Shown here: positions 1 through 8,629 of the stretch, in pieces | How the letters are laid out: every line of letters starts with the position of its first letter | How positions within the stretch are numbered: the first letter of the stretch is position 1 | Assembly: GCA_016713085.1 (NCBI GenBank) | Contig: JADJPV010000001.1 | Coordinates: 1,943,001-2,007,000 of the forward strand | Source: Chitinophagaceae bacterium | GTDB lineage: Bacteria > Bacteroidota > Bacteroidia > Chitinophagales > Chitinophagaceae | Length of the DNA stretch: 64,000 nucleotides | Direction of reading: 5' to 3' | Position numbers and translations under genes: made by a program | The notes under the pieces: generated by a model | What the model saw: the letters and a program-made list of their open reading frames with translations, nothing else | Told to the model about the DNA's origin: nothing | Databases searched by the model: none

Positions 1-2000
1 ACTTTCTTTTCCAGTAAAGTAGTAATCGAATCGGTGTACTTCACATCGGTACCAACAGGTAATTTCATGTACACATAAATAATATTCGGATCACCACTTG
101 GGAAAAATGTAGATTTTGTTCTTCCTGAAATAACGCTTAAGTATAGAAGAGCGTATGAAAGTATAAAAAGCCCAAATAACCCCGCAAAGGCCCATACAGG
201 TCTCCATCCTTTCAACACCCAACGCAGCAGTCTTTCATAACTGTTCATAAGTTTCGGCAATACTTTTTCCTGGAAGTAATAAATCGCATCTCTCAGGAAG
301 TAACGGTTGATAACACCCATGATGGCCATGAAGAACAGAAAGTTTCCTGTGCCATGATTTCCGATTACATGATTGATGATACCAATGATCCAGAATGCCC
401 ACCAGTACCATTTACGGAACAGATCACTTTTCTTTTCATCATGATCTTTTCCTTCGGGCTTCATAAAGCTTACTGCAAACACCGGGTTAAAGATGAAGGC
501 AACAATCAATGAAGCGGCCAGTGTAAGAATCAGCATCACCGGTAAATAGATCATGAACTTACCAATGATCCCTTTCCAGAACAGCAGCGGGAAGAAAGGA
601 GCAAGTGTAGTTGCTGTACCTGCTAATACAGGAATGAACACTTCGCCTGCAGCTTCTTTTGCACTTCTTATGATCGGTACTTTTCCATTATGATAAATAC
701 GATGTGTATTTTCTATTACTACAATGGCATCATCCACAATAATACCCAAACCAAACAGTAAGGCAAACAGTACAATGAAGTTGAGCGTTACACCCGAACC
801 AATAATATAATCGGCAACAGGTAAAAACAGGAAGGCAACAAACACACTCAACGGTACACTCAATGCCACAAAGAAGGCATTGGTTACACCCATAAAGAAC
901 ATGAGGATGAGCAGTACCAATACAAATCCAATAACGATTGTATTTACCAGTTCATTGAACGATGTTTTGGTTGCTTTACTCTGATCGCCGGTGATAGTTA
1001 CGATCAGATCTTTTGGAAGAATATCATTCTTCTTCATTTCTTCAACCGTTGCTTTGATCTTATCTGCTGCATTGATGAGGTTTTCACCACTACGTTTTAC
1101 AATGTTGAGTGTAATTACATTTTTCCCATCGAGCTTGGCATAACTTTCTTTCTCTTTAACGGTATCAATAATCGTTGCAATATCTCTCAGGTAAACGGGT
1201 GCACCGCTTACGCCTTTTACAATAATATTGTTGAGGTCAAAAGCGGTATTGAACTGTCCACGAACACGGACGGTTCTTCTCATAGTTCCTATTTCAATCT
1301 GTCCGCCGCTGATATCATTGTTTTCTCTTGCAATGGCATTTTCAATATCGCTGAAAGTAATCCGTGAGCTGGCCATACGGTAAGGATCAACGTTCACCTG
1401 TATTTCACGTTCAGGTGCGCCAACTATATCAGCTCTTGTAATTTCTTTCAGCTCTTCAAAACGATCCTGCAGCTGATCGGCATACTGTTTCAGTTTAATA
1501 CCGTCGAAATCACCACTGATGTTAACATACATGATGGGCATTTCACTGAATGCAAATTCCTGTACATCGGGTTGAGCCGTTAAATCCTGCGGTAAATCTG
1601 TTTTTGATTTATCAACCGCATCTTTTACTTTCTGTTTGGCGAGGTCAACTTTTACATCCGTGTCAAATTCCACAACGATGAGTGAAAAGTCCTGTTGTGA
1701 AGTTGACTGCACTTTTATAACCCTTGCACCACTGATACTTTTTATCTGCTTTTCAATGGGTCTTGTTACAAGGTTTTCAATATCTGTTGGTGAATTACCA
1801 ACATAAATAGTTGCTATCGATATGGTAGGAACTACGATATCGGGAAACTGTTCTTTAGGCAGCGTATTGAATTTAAATAAACCATAAGCAGTAATGATGA
1901 TCGTAACGATATAGATCGCTGTACGGTTATCAACACTCCAGCTGGTAGGTTTAAATTCTTTAAATTTTTTACTGAGCCCTTCTAAAAAATTTGATTGCAT
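1..2000 (-). CDS. RND efflux transporter permease (3' end outside window)
   Basis: Inner-membrane permease of an RND (HAE1/AcrB-like) tripartite pump, which uses the proton gradient to export drugs or other toxic compounds. Reading from the ATG at 2000 gives about 666 codons without a stop before the left edge, where the family usually has 1,000 or more residues. The N-terminal half of the periplasmic porter domain is present. A cluster of membrane helices follows, with the fourth-helix motif GIIVDDAIVVIEN, whose paired aspartates carry protons in this family, and then the middle helices. The adaptor, outer-membrane channel and a TetR regulator lie directly upstream on the same strand, so this is the last visible gene of that operon. 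A 213-bp gap with two hairpins separates it from the adaptor. The substrate cannot be read from sequence. The family call is secure. Confidence 0.93.
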   Translation of the reverse strand, partial: MQSNFLEGLSKKFKEFKPTSWSVDNRTAIYIVTIIITAYGLFKFNTLPKEQFPDIVVPTISIATIYVGNSPTDIENLVTRPIEKQIKSISGARVIKVQSTSQQDFSLIVVEFDTDVKVDLAKQKVKDAVDKSKTDLPQDLTAQPDVQEFAFSEMPIMYVNISGDFDGIKLKQYADQLQDRFEELKEITRADIVGAPEREIQVNVDPYRMASSRITFSDIENAIARENNDISGGQIEIGTMRRTVRVRGQFNTAFDLNNIIVKGVSGAPVYLRDIATIIDTVKEKESYAKLDGKNVITLNIVKRSGENLINAADKIKATVEEMKKNDILPKDLIVTITGDQSKATKTSFNELVNTIVIGFVLVLLILMFFMGVTNAFFVALSVPLSVFVAFLFLPVADYIIGSGVTLNFIVLFALLFGLGIIVDDAIVVIENTHRIYHNGKVPIIRSAKEAAGEVFIPVLAGTATTLAPFFPLLFWKGIIGKFMIYLPVMLILTLAASLIVAFIFNPVFAVSFMKPEGKDHDEKKSDLFRKWYWWAFWIIGIINHVIGNHGTGNFLFFMAIMGVINRYFLRDAIYYFQEKVLPKLMNSYERLLRWVLKGWRPVWAFAGLFGLFILSYALLYLSVISGRTKSTFFPSGDPNIIYVYMKLPVGTDVKYTDSITTLLEKK

Positions 2001-2026
2001 AGTATTTTATTATGTAGTCATCATTC

Positions 2027-2070
2027 AGGCCTCTCCCTCATTCCCTCTCCGGTAGAGAGGGAGGCCCGAC
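2027..2070. repeat. GC-rich palindromic intergenic element (copy 1)
   Basis: Perfect outer arms GGCCTC/GAGGCC at 2028-2033 and 2061-2066 enclose an inner hairpin CCCTCTC-CGGTA-GAGAGGG. There is no T-run on either side, so this does not look like an intrinsic terminator. It is far more GC-rich than the surrounding DNA and lies between two genes of one operon. Confidence 0.6.
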
Positions 2071-2171
2071 TATTTTTAAATTTCAACTTCTTTAAGTAAG
2101 CATTTCAACTTTTATTTTTCAATCGTCACAAATCGTTACACTGATTATAAAAGCTGGCCCTGTGCTTTGAT

Positions 2172-2205
2172 GGCCTCCCCTTTCAGGGGGAGGTCGGGAG
2201 GGGGC
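2172..2205. repeat. GC-rich palindromic intergenic element (copy 2)
   Basis: Hairpin CCTCCCC-loop-GGGGAGG at 2174-2193, followed by GTCGGGAGGGGG. It shares its GGCCTC start and the CCCGAC/GTCGGG tail with the element at 2027-2070. It lies just downstream of the adaptor stop codon. A dispersed intergenic repeat that may form an mRNA hairpin is the most likely reading. Confidence 0.55.
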
Positions 2206-2213
2206 TTGCCTTT

Positions 2214-3379
2214 TTAAACAATCGCCACCACCTGCTTGTCATATACAGTCTGGTATCCTTCAGTAATTAACTGCATACCACTTTGTAAACCGCCTTTGAT
2301 CTCAATCTTATCACCATACGATTCACCAACAACAACAGGTTTCTTTACTGCGATGTTTCTTCCTTTGCCATCTTTCTCAACCACGTACACATATTTTCCT
2401 TTGTCATCAGTCTGCACAATATTCACCGGGATCACTACTGCATTCGGTGCACTGTAATCTTTAATACGAACTGCTGCAATTGAATTCGGACGAACACCGC
2501 CACCGGGTATTGCCGCTTCAATGGTAAATGTTCTTGTACTTGCATTGATCGTTTGTGAAGAAAGCTTTACTGTTGAGTTGAATGTTTTATTCATATCGGG
2601 AAGTGTAATAATCACCGGGCTTCCTACACGAACACGGTTCATATAATTTTCCGGAACTTCAATCACAGCTTTTAATGTACTGGTGTTTACAATCCTGATC
2701 TGCGGACCAAGTTGTGTTGCGCCAACAAATGCTTCACCTACACGTACATTCACATCATCGGCAATGCCGCTAACGGGAGAATACACGGTGTATAATCTAA
2801 TCTGTTCATTGGCAGTTGCAATTGATTTCTCAAGGGTTTCTACATTATTCTTCGCCTGCAGTAACTGAAGCTCAGAACCGATATTTTGATCCCACAGATT
2901 TTTGTACGCTGGTATACGTCTTTTGCAAGAACCAATTGTGTTTGTGAAATCTGTATTTGCTGACGTAAAACTTTGTCATCCATTTTTAATAACAGCTGAC
3001 CTTTTTTTACATAGTCGCCTTCCTTCACATACAAAGCAGTTACAATACCACCCTGTCCGTTGGGAGGAGCAATGTAGGAGATATCATCTGCATCAATCTT
3101 TCCCTGCAGATCAATGTAGTGTGAGAAGTCTTCTGTGCCAACTGCTGTAACAGAAATCAGTTTTGATTTTTCCTGGCTGGCTGCAGAAGTATCAAGTTTT
3201 TCAATTTCTTCTTCCAGTGTTTTGATTTCTGTTGCGGCAGCAATCTGCTGCTTTTTCAGTTCTTCCAGTTTGGCTTTCTTTTCGCCCAGTGAACCAAGCT
3301 TTTGTTTTCTGCCATCACCGCATGAAGCAATAACAACTGCTGTAAGTACAATGATGCTGTATTGAAATAGTCGTTTCAT
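2214..3379 (-). CDS. RND efflux periplasmic adaptor (HlyD/AcrA family), frameshifted as sequenced
   Basis: Membrane-fusion protein linking the RND permease to the TolC-like channel. The N-terminus is a lipoprotein signal ending VIASC (Cys about 20). It is followed by a charged helical stretch rich in K, E and Q, then a lipoyl-type segment (VKEGDYVKKGQLLLKMDD), an alpha-hairpin, and the barrel domain containing SPVSGIADDVNVRVGEA. As sequenced, the frame breaks at the 5-T run 2899-2903 (A-run on the coding strand). One more base there restores a 388-residue protein reading KNLWDQNIGSELQLLQ across the junction and joins the two halves exactly. It lies between the tolC-like gene and the permease. 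A sequencing deletion is more likely than a true pseudogene. Confidence 0.88.
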
Positions 3380-3411
3380 ATTTTTTATTTATTCGTTTAG
3401 TGTTTGGTTAA

Positions 3412-4827
3412 TTATTTCAGTGTTCCGGTTGCTTTGTAATAATTGATTTTTGCTACTACAGCATTATACAACGCATCAAAGTAATTACCCTGCGCCCGCT
3501 GCCATTCTGTATCGGCCTGTAATACTTCAAACGTACTGCCAAGACCCTGCTCATATTTCTTCTTGGTAGTGTTGTACACTCTTTCAGCCAGTTCAAGATT
3601 TTCTTTCTGTGCATCCATGTTCAGGATGGCATTCTTCAGATTGTTTTTTGAAACAGTATGCTCCAGGTCAACTGCCTGTTTAAACTGCTCAATACTGTTG
3701 TTGGTTTTTTCTACTGTGTATTGTGCCTGTTTAATTTTGTACTTGCGCTGGAAACCATCAAAAATCGGGATGCTCAAGTTCAGTCCAACAAGGTTGGAAT
3801 TAAACCAGAACCAGTTGCTGCCGGTAAATGCTGAATAGTTTTTGTTTAACTGTCCCTGCTGCTGAAACTGGTAAAAGAAAGCAAGCGTTGGAATATAACC
3901 AAGCTTATATCTTTTTACATCCAGTTCTCCCAGCTTCTTTGCCGATTTAAGCAAAGTCATTTCGTTGCGGTTATTATAATTCACCGTGCCGTCATCCAGT
4001 ACATCCTGTTTAATCAGTGTTTCATTTAATTGATCGGTGAGTACAATTGTATCAGTCTGGTTAAGGCCTGTTGCAAATTTTAATGCAGCAAATCCAAGGT
4101 CAATAATATTTTTCAACTGTGTTTCGGTTGATTTGATATTGTTGAGCGAAACAGTTGTTTTATCAATGTCCAATCTTTCAATAAAGCCGTTTTTGTACAG
4201 CTGACCCTGATCATTTAATAATTTTTGGAGACGCTGAATGGTTTTCTGCAAAACATCGAGCTGCTGCTGAGCAATCAACACCTGGTAATACGCTTTGTGT
4301 ACCTGTTCTCTTGTTTTGTCTTCGGCTACTTTAATATTGTTGCCGGCAAATTCAAGAAGCGTATTACGTGCCATCAATCCAACAAATACTTCCGGTTGAA
4401 ATAACAACTGATTTAAACTTACACCGGCAGTAACACTCCAGGGTTGTACAAAGGAAAACTCCTGTACAGTAAATTCTTGTTTTGGTGCAATAGGATTGCC
4501 ATTTCCATCTTTTACACCTTCCCTGTTTAATACATCATAAATACTTGTTTCACCATTACTGGGGAACAGAATTTTTGGAAGTGTAAGATAATGTGCCACC
4601 TGTGCCGATCCTGTTACCTGTGGTAAAGCAGCACCGGTTACTTCCATGTTCTGCGCTTTTTGTTTCAGTGAATCGATGCGAAGGTTTTTAATTTCTACTG
4701 TGTTTTTCAATGCGAGTGCAACTGCATCGCTTACAGACATTCTGTATTCTTTCTGCGCCTGCACACTGCCGATGCTTACTGCCATTACAGCAAGCAGCAG
4801 CCATTTACTTTTTACGTGTATTTTCAT
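3412..4827 (-). CDS. TolC family outer-membrane efflux protein
   Basis: Outer-membrane channel of the tripartite pump. It has 471 residues, the normal size for the family. A signal peptide (LLLAVMAVSIGSVQAQ) precedes the mature start. The rest shows the long helical repeats typical of TolC proteins, with a central segment containing FNSNLVGLNLSIPIFDGF that matches the conserved strand where the second repeat enters the barrel. The C-terminal EVLQADTEWQRAQGNYFDALY helix is also typical. It sits 32 bp upstream of the adaptor gene and 59 bp downstream of the tetR gene on the same strand, so the four genes are probably co-transcribed. Confidence 0.93.
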   Translation of the reverse strand: MKIHVKSKWLLLAVMAVSIGSVQAQKEYRMSVSDAVALALKNTVEIKNLRIDSLKQKAQNMEVTGAALPQVTGSAQVAHYLTLPKILFPSNGETSIYDVLNREGVKDGNGNPIAPKQEFTVQEFSFVQPWSVTAGVSLNQLLFQPEVFVGLMARNTLLEFAGNNIKVAEDKTREQVHKAYYQVLIAQQQLDVLQKTIQRLQKLLNDQGQLYKNGFIERLDIDKTTVSLNNIKSTETQLKNIIDLGFAALKFATGLNQTDTIVLTDQLNETLIKQDVLDDGTVNYNNRNEMTLLKSAKKLGELDVKRYKLGYIPTLAFFYQFQQQGQLNKNYSAFTGSNWFWFNSNLVGLNLSIPIFDGFQRKYKIKQAQYTVEKTNNSIEQFKQAVDLEHTVSKNNLKNAILNMDAQKENLELAERVYNTTKKKYEQGLGSTFEVLQADTEWQRAQGNYFDALYNAVVAKINYYKATGTLK

Positions 4828-4886
4828 CTGTGATCTTAATTTTAATTTTTATATCAGTTATTGTTTGTGGTTTGAAAAAAAGGCAA

Positions 4887-5529
4887 CTACTTTTTTAATC
4901 TCGTTTCATGCGTTTTCTTTTTCTGCAGTTCCTCTTTATATTTCATAATCAGTTTATATCCTTTTAATGTGGAAAGCCCGAACAGGAAATGTTCCATCGT
5001 TTCTCTTGTTACATCAACCAGGTTGAATTTTGTGGGCGAAGAAGCTGCCATCGCAAAGGGAACCATCATGGTTTCAACCCTGTAGCGGCTCATCATGTCC
5101 ACATTAATGTCTTCCCTGTATAATTCTTCTTTTATTCCACGTTTAATATTGTGTGCAATTACCTGGAGCAAATATTCTTCCTTCATTTTCCTGAATGTTT
5201 CAAATGCACGGGGATGAAACTTTTCAGCATCATAGAGTACCATGGGGTTCAATTGAGAAAACTGGTCAAATATCTGCTCCATCGTCAAAAAGATTTCATC
5301 GATGGCGTCTTTTGCATTTTTCTTACAGAGTTCACAATCGTGTCTTGTTCTTGTAACTTCGTCATCCATGGCAGCCTCTACCAGCTCGTCTTTTTCTGAA
5401 AAGAACTGGTAAATGGTTTTTTTACTGATGCCCAGCTGCGTGGCAATATCGTCCATGGAAACGGAGCGGATGCCGTAACGCAAAAAACATTTCGTGAGCC
5501 TTTTTCTGTATTCTTTCTTTGGGTTCCAT
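4887..5529 (-). CDS. TetR/AcrR family transcriptional regulator, frameshifted near its start
   Basis: Probable repressor of the efflux operon it heads. The helix-turn-helix reads MDDIATQLGISKKTIYQFF followed by SEKDEL, the standard TetR signature. The remaining 150 residues form the helical ligand-binding part. The natural start is the ATG at 5529, giving MEPKERIQKKAHEMF. The frame is then lost at a 6-A run (5482-5487 on the plus strand). With five bases the reading continues as LRYGIRSVSMDD, giving 213 residues. A start inside the present frame (MRYGIRS, 5483) would remove the first HTH-domain helix, so it is unlikely. A 10-bp inverted repeat in the promoter (5555-5586) suits autoregulation. 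Confidence 0.87.
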
Positions 5530-5547
5530 ATTCACAAATTCGGAGAG

Positions 5548-5578
5548 CAAAACTATGGAAACTTATTTCGTTGCCAAA
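5548..5578 (-). promoter_or_regulatory. Promoter of the tetR-efflux operon
   Basis: On the minus strand a -7 element TAGTTTTG (5548-5555) and a -33 element TTTG (5575-5578) are separated by 19 bp, matching the Bacteroidota housekeeping promoter pattern TTTG/TAnnTTTG. The start codon follows 18 bp downstream of the -7 element. Confidence 0.6.
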
Positions 5579-5586
5579 GTTTCCAT
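5555..5586. promoter_or_regulatory. Probable TetR operator (10-12-10 inverted repeat)
   Basis: ATGGAAACTT (5555-5564) and AAGTTTCCAT (5577-5586) are perfect inverted copies with a 12-bp spacer. The dyad fills the space between the -33 and -7 elements of the efflux operon promoter, where a bound repressor would block RNA polymerase. Binding by the adjacent TetR protein is inferred from position and symmetry. Confidence 0.6.
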
Positions 5587-5645
5587 CATGTTTTTTTTCC
5601 ATTCGTAACAAAAAAATAACCTGCCCTCCTGCTTTTTTAATGATG

Positions 5646-5653
5646 TACTTTTG
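5646..5653 (+). promoter_or_regulatory. Promoter -7 element of the DUF502 gene
   Basis: TACTTTTG matches TAnnTTTG and lies 19 bp before the ATG at 5673. No clear -33 TTTG is seen at the expected distance. Confidence 0.45.
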
Positions 5654-5672
5654 AACTGTAAATACAATCAAC

Positions 5673-6311
5673 ATGTTCAAAAGATTCAATTACAGACAGT
5701 TATTCCAGTATTTTTTACAAGGCTTACTGGTGTTAGCACCCGTTCTGGTAACAGGCTATGCGCTTTACTGGGTTGTAACAAGTATTGATGAGCTGCTGCC
5801 CATCTTTACTATCATTGATGACCAGGGAAAAGTGAAAGTGCGCAACTTCGGTTTGGGCTTTGTAATCATCATTGTAGCCATTAGTATTGTTGGTTACCTG
5901 AGTACCTTTTTTATTCAGAGCAGAATATTTAATTTGTTCGATCACTGGCTGGAAAAAGTACCGGGGATCAAGTTTGTGTATACCACCGTAAAAGATTTTT
6001 TTGAAGCCTTTGCAGGTGAAAAAAAGAAATTCAACAAACCGGTACTGGCAAATGTGGATGATAACGATGTGTGGCGTGTTGCTTTTTTAACAAGAGATGA
6101 TATGGAAGATTTTGGTTTGAAAGATTATGTTGCTGTGTATGTTCCCATGAGTTATTCTATTTCAGGCAATGTGTATTTAATTCCTTCTAACAGAATTAAA
6201 TCGCTGGAAGGACATGTAACCGGATCGGAAGCCATGAAGTTTGCCATCAGCGGGGGTGTAACAAAGCTTGAAGAAGAACTGGAAGCAGAGGCGGCAGCAG
6301 ATAAGCATTGA
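5673..6311 (+). CDS. DUF502 family membrane protein
   Basis: The protein has 212 residues and two membrane helices, at about 14-34 (YFLQGLLVLAPVLVTGYALY) and 58-80 (GLGFVIIIVAISIVGYLSTFF). A conserved soluble part follows, with IPGIKFVY-like (here VPGIKFVYTTVKDFFEAF) and PSNRIKSLEGHVTGSEAMKF motifs. These match the DUF502 family, whose function is not established. It is divergent from the tetR operon and has its own -7 element. The frame is intact. The next gene's start lies 28 bp after its stop. Confidence 0.85.
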   Translation: MFKRFNYRQLFQYFLQGLLVLAPVLVTGYALYWVVTSIDELLPIFTIIDDQGKVKVRNFGLGFVIIIVAISIVGYLSTFFIQSRIFNLFDHWLEKVPGIKFVYTTVKDFFEAFAGEKKKFNKPVLANVDDNDVWRVAFLTRDDMEDFGLKDYVAVYVPMSYSISGNVYLIPSNRIKSLEGHVTGSEAMKFAISGGVTKLEEELEAEAAADKH

Positions 6312-6339
6312 TCTTACAGGATATCAGTCAGCTAACAAT

Positions 6340-7314
6340 ATGCAACAGATAAAAAAGCTGTTTCTAACTTTTTTATTACTCATCTTTTGCCAGCAATGTT
6401 TTTGCTGGGGATTTTATGGGCACCGTAAAATCAATTACCTCGCTGTGTTTTTATTGCCGCCTGAAATGCTGCTGCTGTATAAAAGCAATATTGATTTTAT
6501 AAGTGAGCATTCAGTTGATCCTGATAAACGCCGTTATGCAGTTCCTGAAGAAGGACCAAGACATTATATAGACATTGATCAGTACGGAACCTATCCCTAC
6601 AAAGAATTACCACACAATTACGACAGTGCTGTTGCAAAGTTTGGTGCTGATTCCATCAATGCTTACGGTATTGTTCCGTGGTGGGTGCAAACCATGCTGC
6701 AGCGTTTAACCAAAGCATTCAAGGAAAAAAACCAGGCAAAGATTTTAAAACTGAGTGCAGAGATCGGGCATTATATAGCTGATGCACATGTGCCATTGCA
6801 TGCAAGTCATAATCATAACGGGCAATACACAAATCAAAACGGCATACATGGTTTTTGGGAAAGCCGTGTACCTGAATTACTGGCTGATAAAGAATTTGAT
6901 TTCTGGATTGGTAAAGCTGAATACATTAAAAACCCGGGCCAATTCATCTGGGCAAGAGTGCTGGAAAGTTCAGCAGCAGCTGATACCGTTTTGCGTTATG
7001 AAAAAGAGCTCACTGAAAAATTTCCAAGCGATCAGAAATATGCATTCGAAACCCGCAATGGAATTACCACAAGAGTGTATTCCACTTCTTTTACGGTTGC
7101 GTACAACAACAAACTGCTGGGTATGGTGGAGCGGAGAATGCGGCAGAGTATTTATGGAGTGGCTTCTTTCTGGTACACAGCATGGATCAATGCGGGGCAG
7201 CCCGATTTAAAACAGCTGACCAACAAAGAATTTACGGCTGAAGAACTAAAAGAGTTTGATGAATTGAACAGCAACTGGAAGAAAGGGAAGGTTGTTGGGA
7301 GAGAGCATGAGTGA
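6340..7314 (+). CDS. Secreted zinc-dependent phospholipase C / S1-P1 nuclease-type protein
   Basis: Predicted exported metal-dependent hydrolase of the phospholipase C/S1-P1 nuclease fold. I chose the ATG at 6340 because it begins a good signal peptide (LFLTFLLLIFCQQCFCWGF) and leaves a mature N-terminus starting at Trp; in this fold the N-terminal Trp and histidines bind zinc. An earlier in-frame start at 6268 would overlap the DUF502 gene. Candidate metal ligands are GHRKI near the mature start, RHYIDID, and GHYIADAHVPLHASHNHNGQ followed by GIHGFWES, which match the family's His/Asp pattern. The corrected length is 324 residues. Whether the substrate is phospholipid or nucleic acid is not clear. 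Confidence 0.8.
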   Translation: MQQIKKLFLTFLLLIFCQQCFCWGFYGHRKINYLAVFLLPPEMLLLYKSNIDFISEHSVDPDKRRYAVPEEGPRHYIDIDQYGTYPYKELPHNYDSAVAKFGADSINAYGIVPWWVQTMLQRLTKAFKEKNQAKILKLSAEIGHYIADAHVPLHASHNHNGQYTNQNGIHGFWESRVPELLADKEFDFWIGKAEYIKNPGQFIWARVLESSAAADTVLRYEKELTEKFPSDQKYAFETRNGITTRVYSTSFTVAYNNKLLGMVERRMRQSIYGVASFWYTAWINAGQPDLKQLTNKEFTAEELKEFDELNSNWKKGKVVGREHE

Positions 7315-7351
7315 GGTGGGTTTCATAAACAGTTCAAGATAGCGGCAGTAA

Positions 7352-7833
7352 TTACAATGGTCTGAATCTGGATAATTTCATTATTAATTTGGAATAGTCA
7401 CGAATTTCGATAGGAATATTTTTTAGTTCCGTATCAATATAAAATGTCTTAAGCTGGTTGTCAACTTTAATTTGAAGATAAATACCACATTGGTCGTATT
7501 CATCGGGAATGCCAAATCGTTTGTCTTTTGATTGCAGTAAGAGCTTTGGTACTTTAATTTTTAGAATTTGGGCCTCTTTAAATCTGTCTCTATCTAAAGT
7601 GTCGCCCTTAAATTCTACTCTGGCAAGTTTATATTCATTTTTGAAAAAGAATCTGTGGTGTCAATAAGCAATTGATTTTTTTCAACTTTAAACATTGTTG
7701 AACAATGCCCTTTGCACTCTCCACAATATATTCGATAAATTGTATAGTCAATCTTTGAGGTTGGTTTTTTAAGGAATGAATAATTAAAAATCAAGATTAC
7801 TAAGAGTGATATTTTTAATAAGTATGGAGTCAT
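7352..7833 (-). CDS. Unknown protein with N-terminal membrane anchor, frameshifted
   Basis: I do not recognise the family. The N-terminus (YLLKISLLVILIFNYSFL) is a signal anchor. A cysteine-rich patch, CGECKGHC, follows at about residues 37-44. As sequenced the frame stops early because of a 5-A run at 7644-7648. One more base restores 160 residues ending at 7352, with the join reading TDSFFKNEYKLARVEFKGD. The restored part is mostly beta-type sequence with many Lys, Asp and Ile. It lies 20 bp from the next minus-strand gene (7854-8513) and may be co-transcribed with it. The restored reading is well supported by length and continuous coding, but the function is unknown. Confidence 0.6.
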
Positions 7834-7853
7834 TTAATGCAGCAAACTGAATG

Positions 7854-8513
7854 TTAGGTAAAGTTATTATATTCTTCAATCAGTTTGTCGAAGTTAACAT
7901 GCTCTGTCTCTAAATGTTCTGCTGCTCCAAACTTGCTCATATAATTCCATTTGGCTTTTTTGTCAATGTTCAGTGGTTTGATGCGGTCGCTTAGTGGATA
8001 AACTTGTCTGCCGAAAAGTTTAAAGAAATTGTCTTCGTAGATTTCAAAGTGAAGACATGGAAATTTCTTTCGAAGGCTATAGTCATAGTCCCACAGATAG
8101 AGAACTTTGTCCGTATCATATTCAATTATGAACAAATCTCCTTCGTCTTCATATTCTTTGGCAACCGCAATTCTCTTTGCATTTATGAGACAAGTGTCAA
8201 CTGTCCCTTTGTCAATAACAGCATTAAGATGTTTTAAAAAGTTCTTTCCCTTTCTCTGCATTTTATACATTTCATAAGGGGTGAAAACAATAAATGCAAA
8301 TGAAAAAATAGCAAGGGTCCCAAACGGAAAAACCCAAAAACTGGCTTGAGTTAGTGTCGCTAAATAGGTGAAGCCTGCTCCTAAAAGCCCTGCTATAAGA
8401 AAATGATAGAATTTGATTTTACTACCGCCTTCTTTTTCTTTTTGGGTTTTCAAGGTTTTTAAGAGTCGCAGTTCATCTAGATATAATTGTCTTGTCTTAA
8501 ATGCAATATTCAT
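7854..8513 (-). CDS. Unknown membrane protein, 219 residues
   Basis: The family is not recognised. A charged N-terminal segment (about 1-35) precedes two membrane helices at about 36-80 (FYHFLIAGLLGAGFTYLATL and SFWVFPFGTLAIFSFAFIVF). A soluble C-terminal domain of about 130 residues follows and is rich in Asp, Lys and aromatic residues. It contains no motif that I can tie to catalysis. The base composition is AT-rich and similar to that of the neighbouring unknown gene downstream. The frame is intact and the start at 8513 is the only plausible one. Confidence 0.6.
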   Translation of the reverse strand: MNIAFKTRQLYLDELRLLKTLKTQKEKEGGSKIKFYHFLIAGLLGAGFTYLATLTQASFWVFPFGTLAIFSFAFIVFTPYEMYKMQRKGKNFLKHLNAVIDKGTVDTCLINAKRIAVAKEYEDEGDLFIIEYDTDKVLYLWDYDYSLRKKFPCLHFEIYEDNFFKLFGRQVYPLSDRIKPLNIDKKAKWNYMSKFGAAEHLETEHVNFDKLIEEYNNFT

Positions 8514-8629
8514 AGTTAAAGGCTGTAGTTATAATTGTGCCTAACGCTTAAATATACGCAACTACTCTAAACTTCAAATTCTCCAACCAACTGATGCCTT
8601 TGTTTATCGCCTGACCAACTTATGAAAAT

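Noticed and set aside
2899..2903. Programmed ribosomal frameshifting in the adaptor and other broken genes
   Set aside because: No conserved slippery site with a downstream structure was seen, and the breaks occur in unrelated genes at ordinary homopolymers in both directions.
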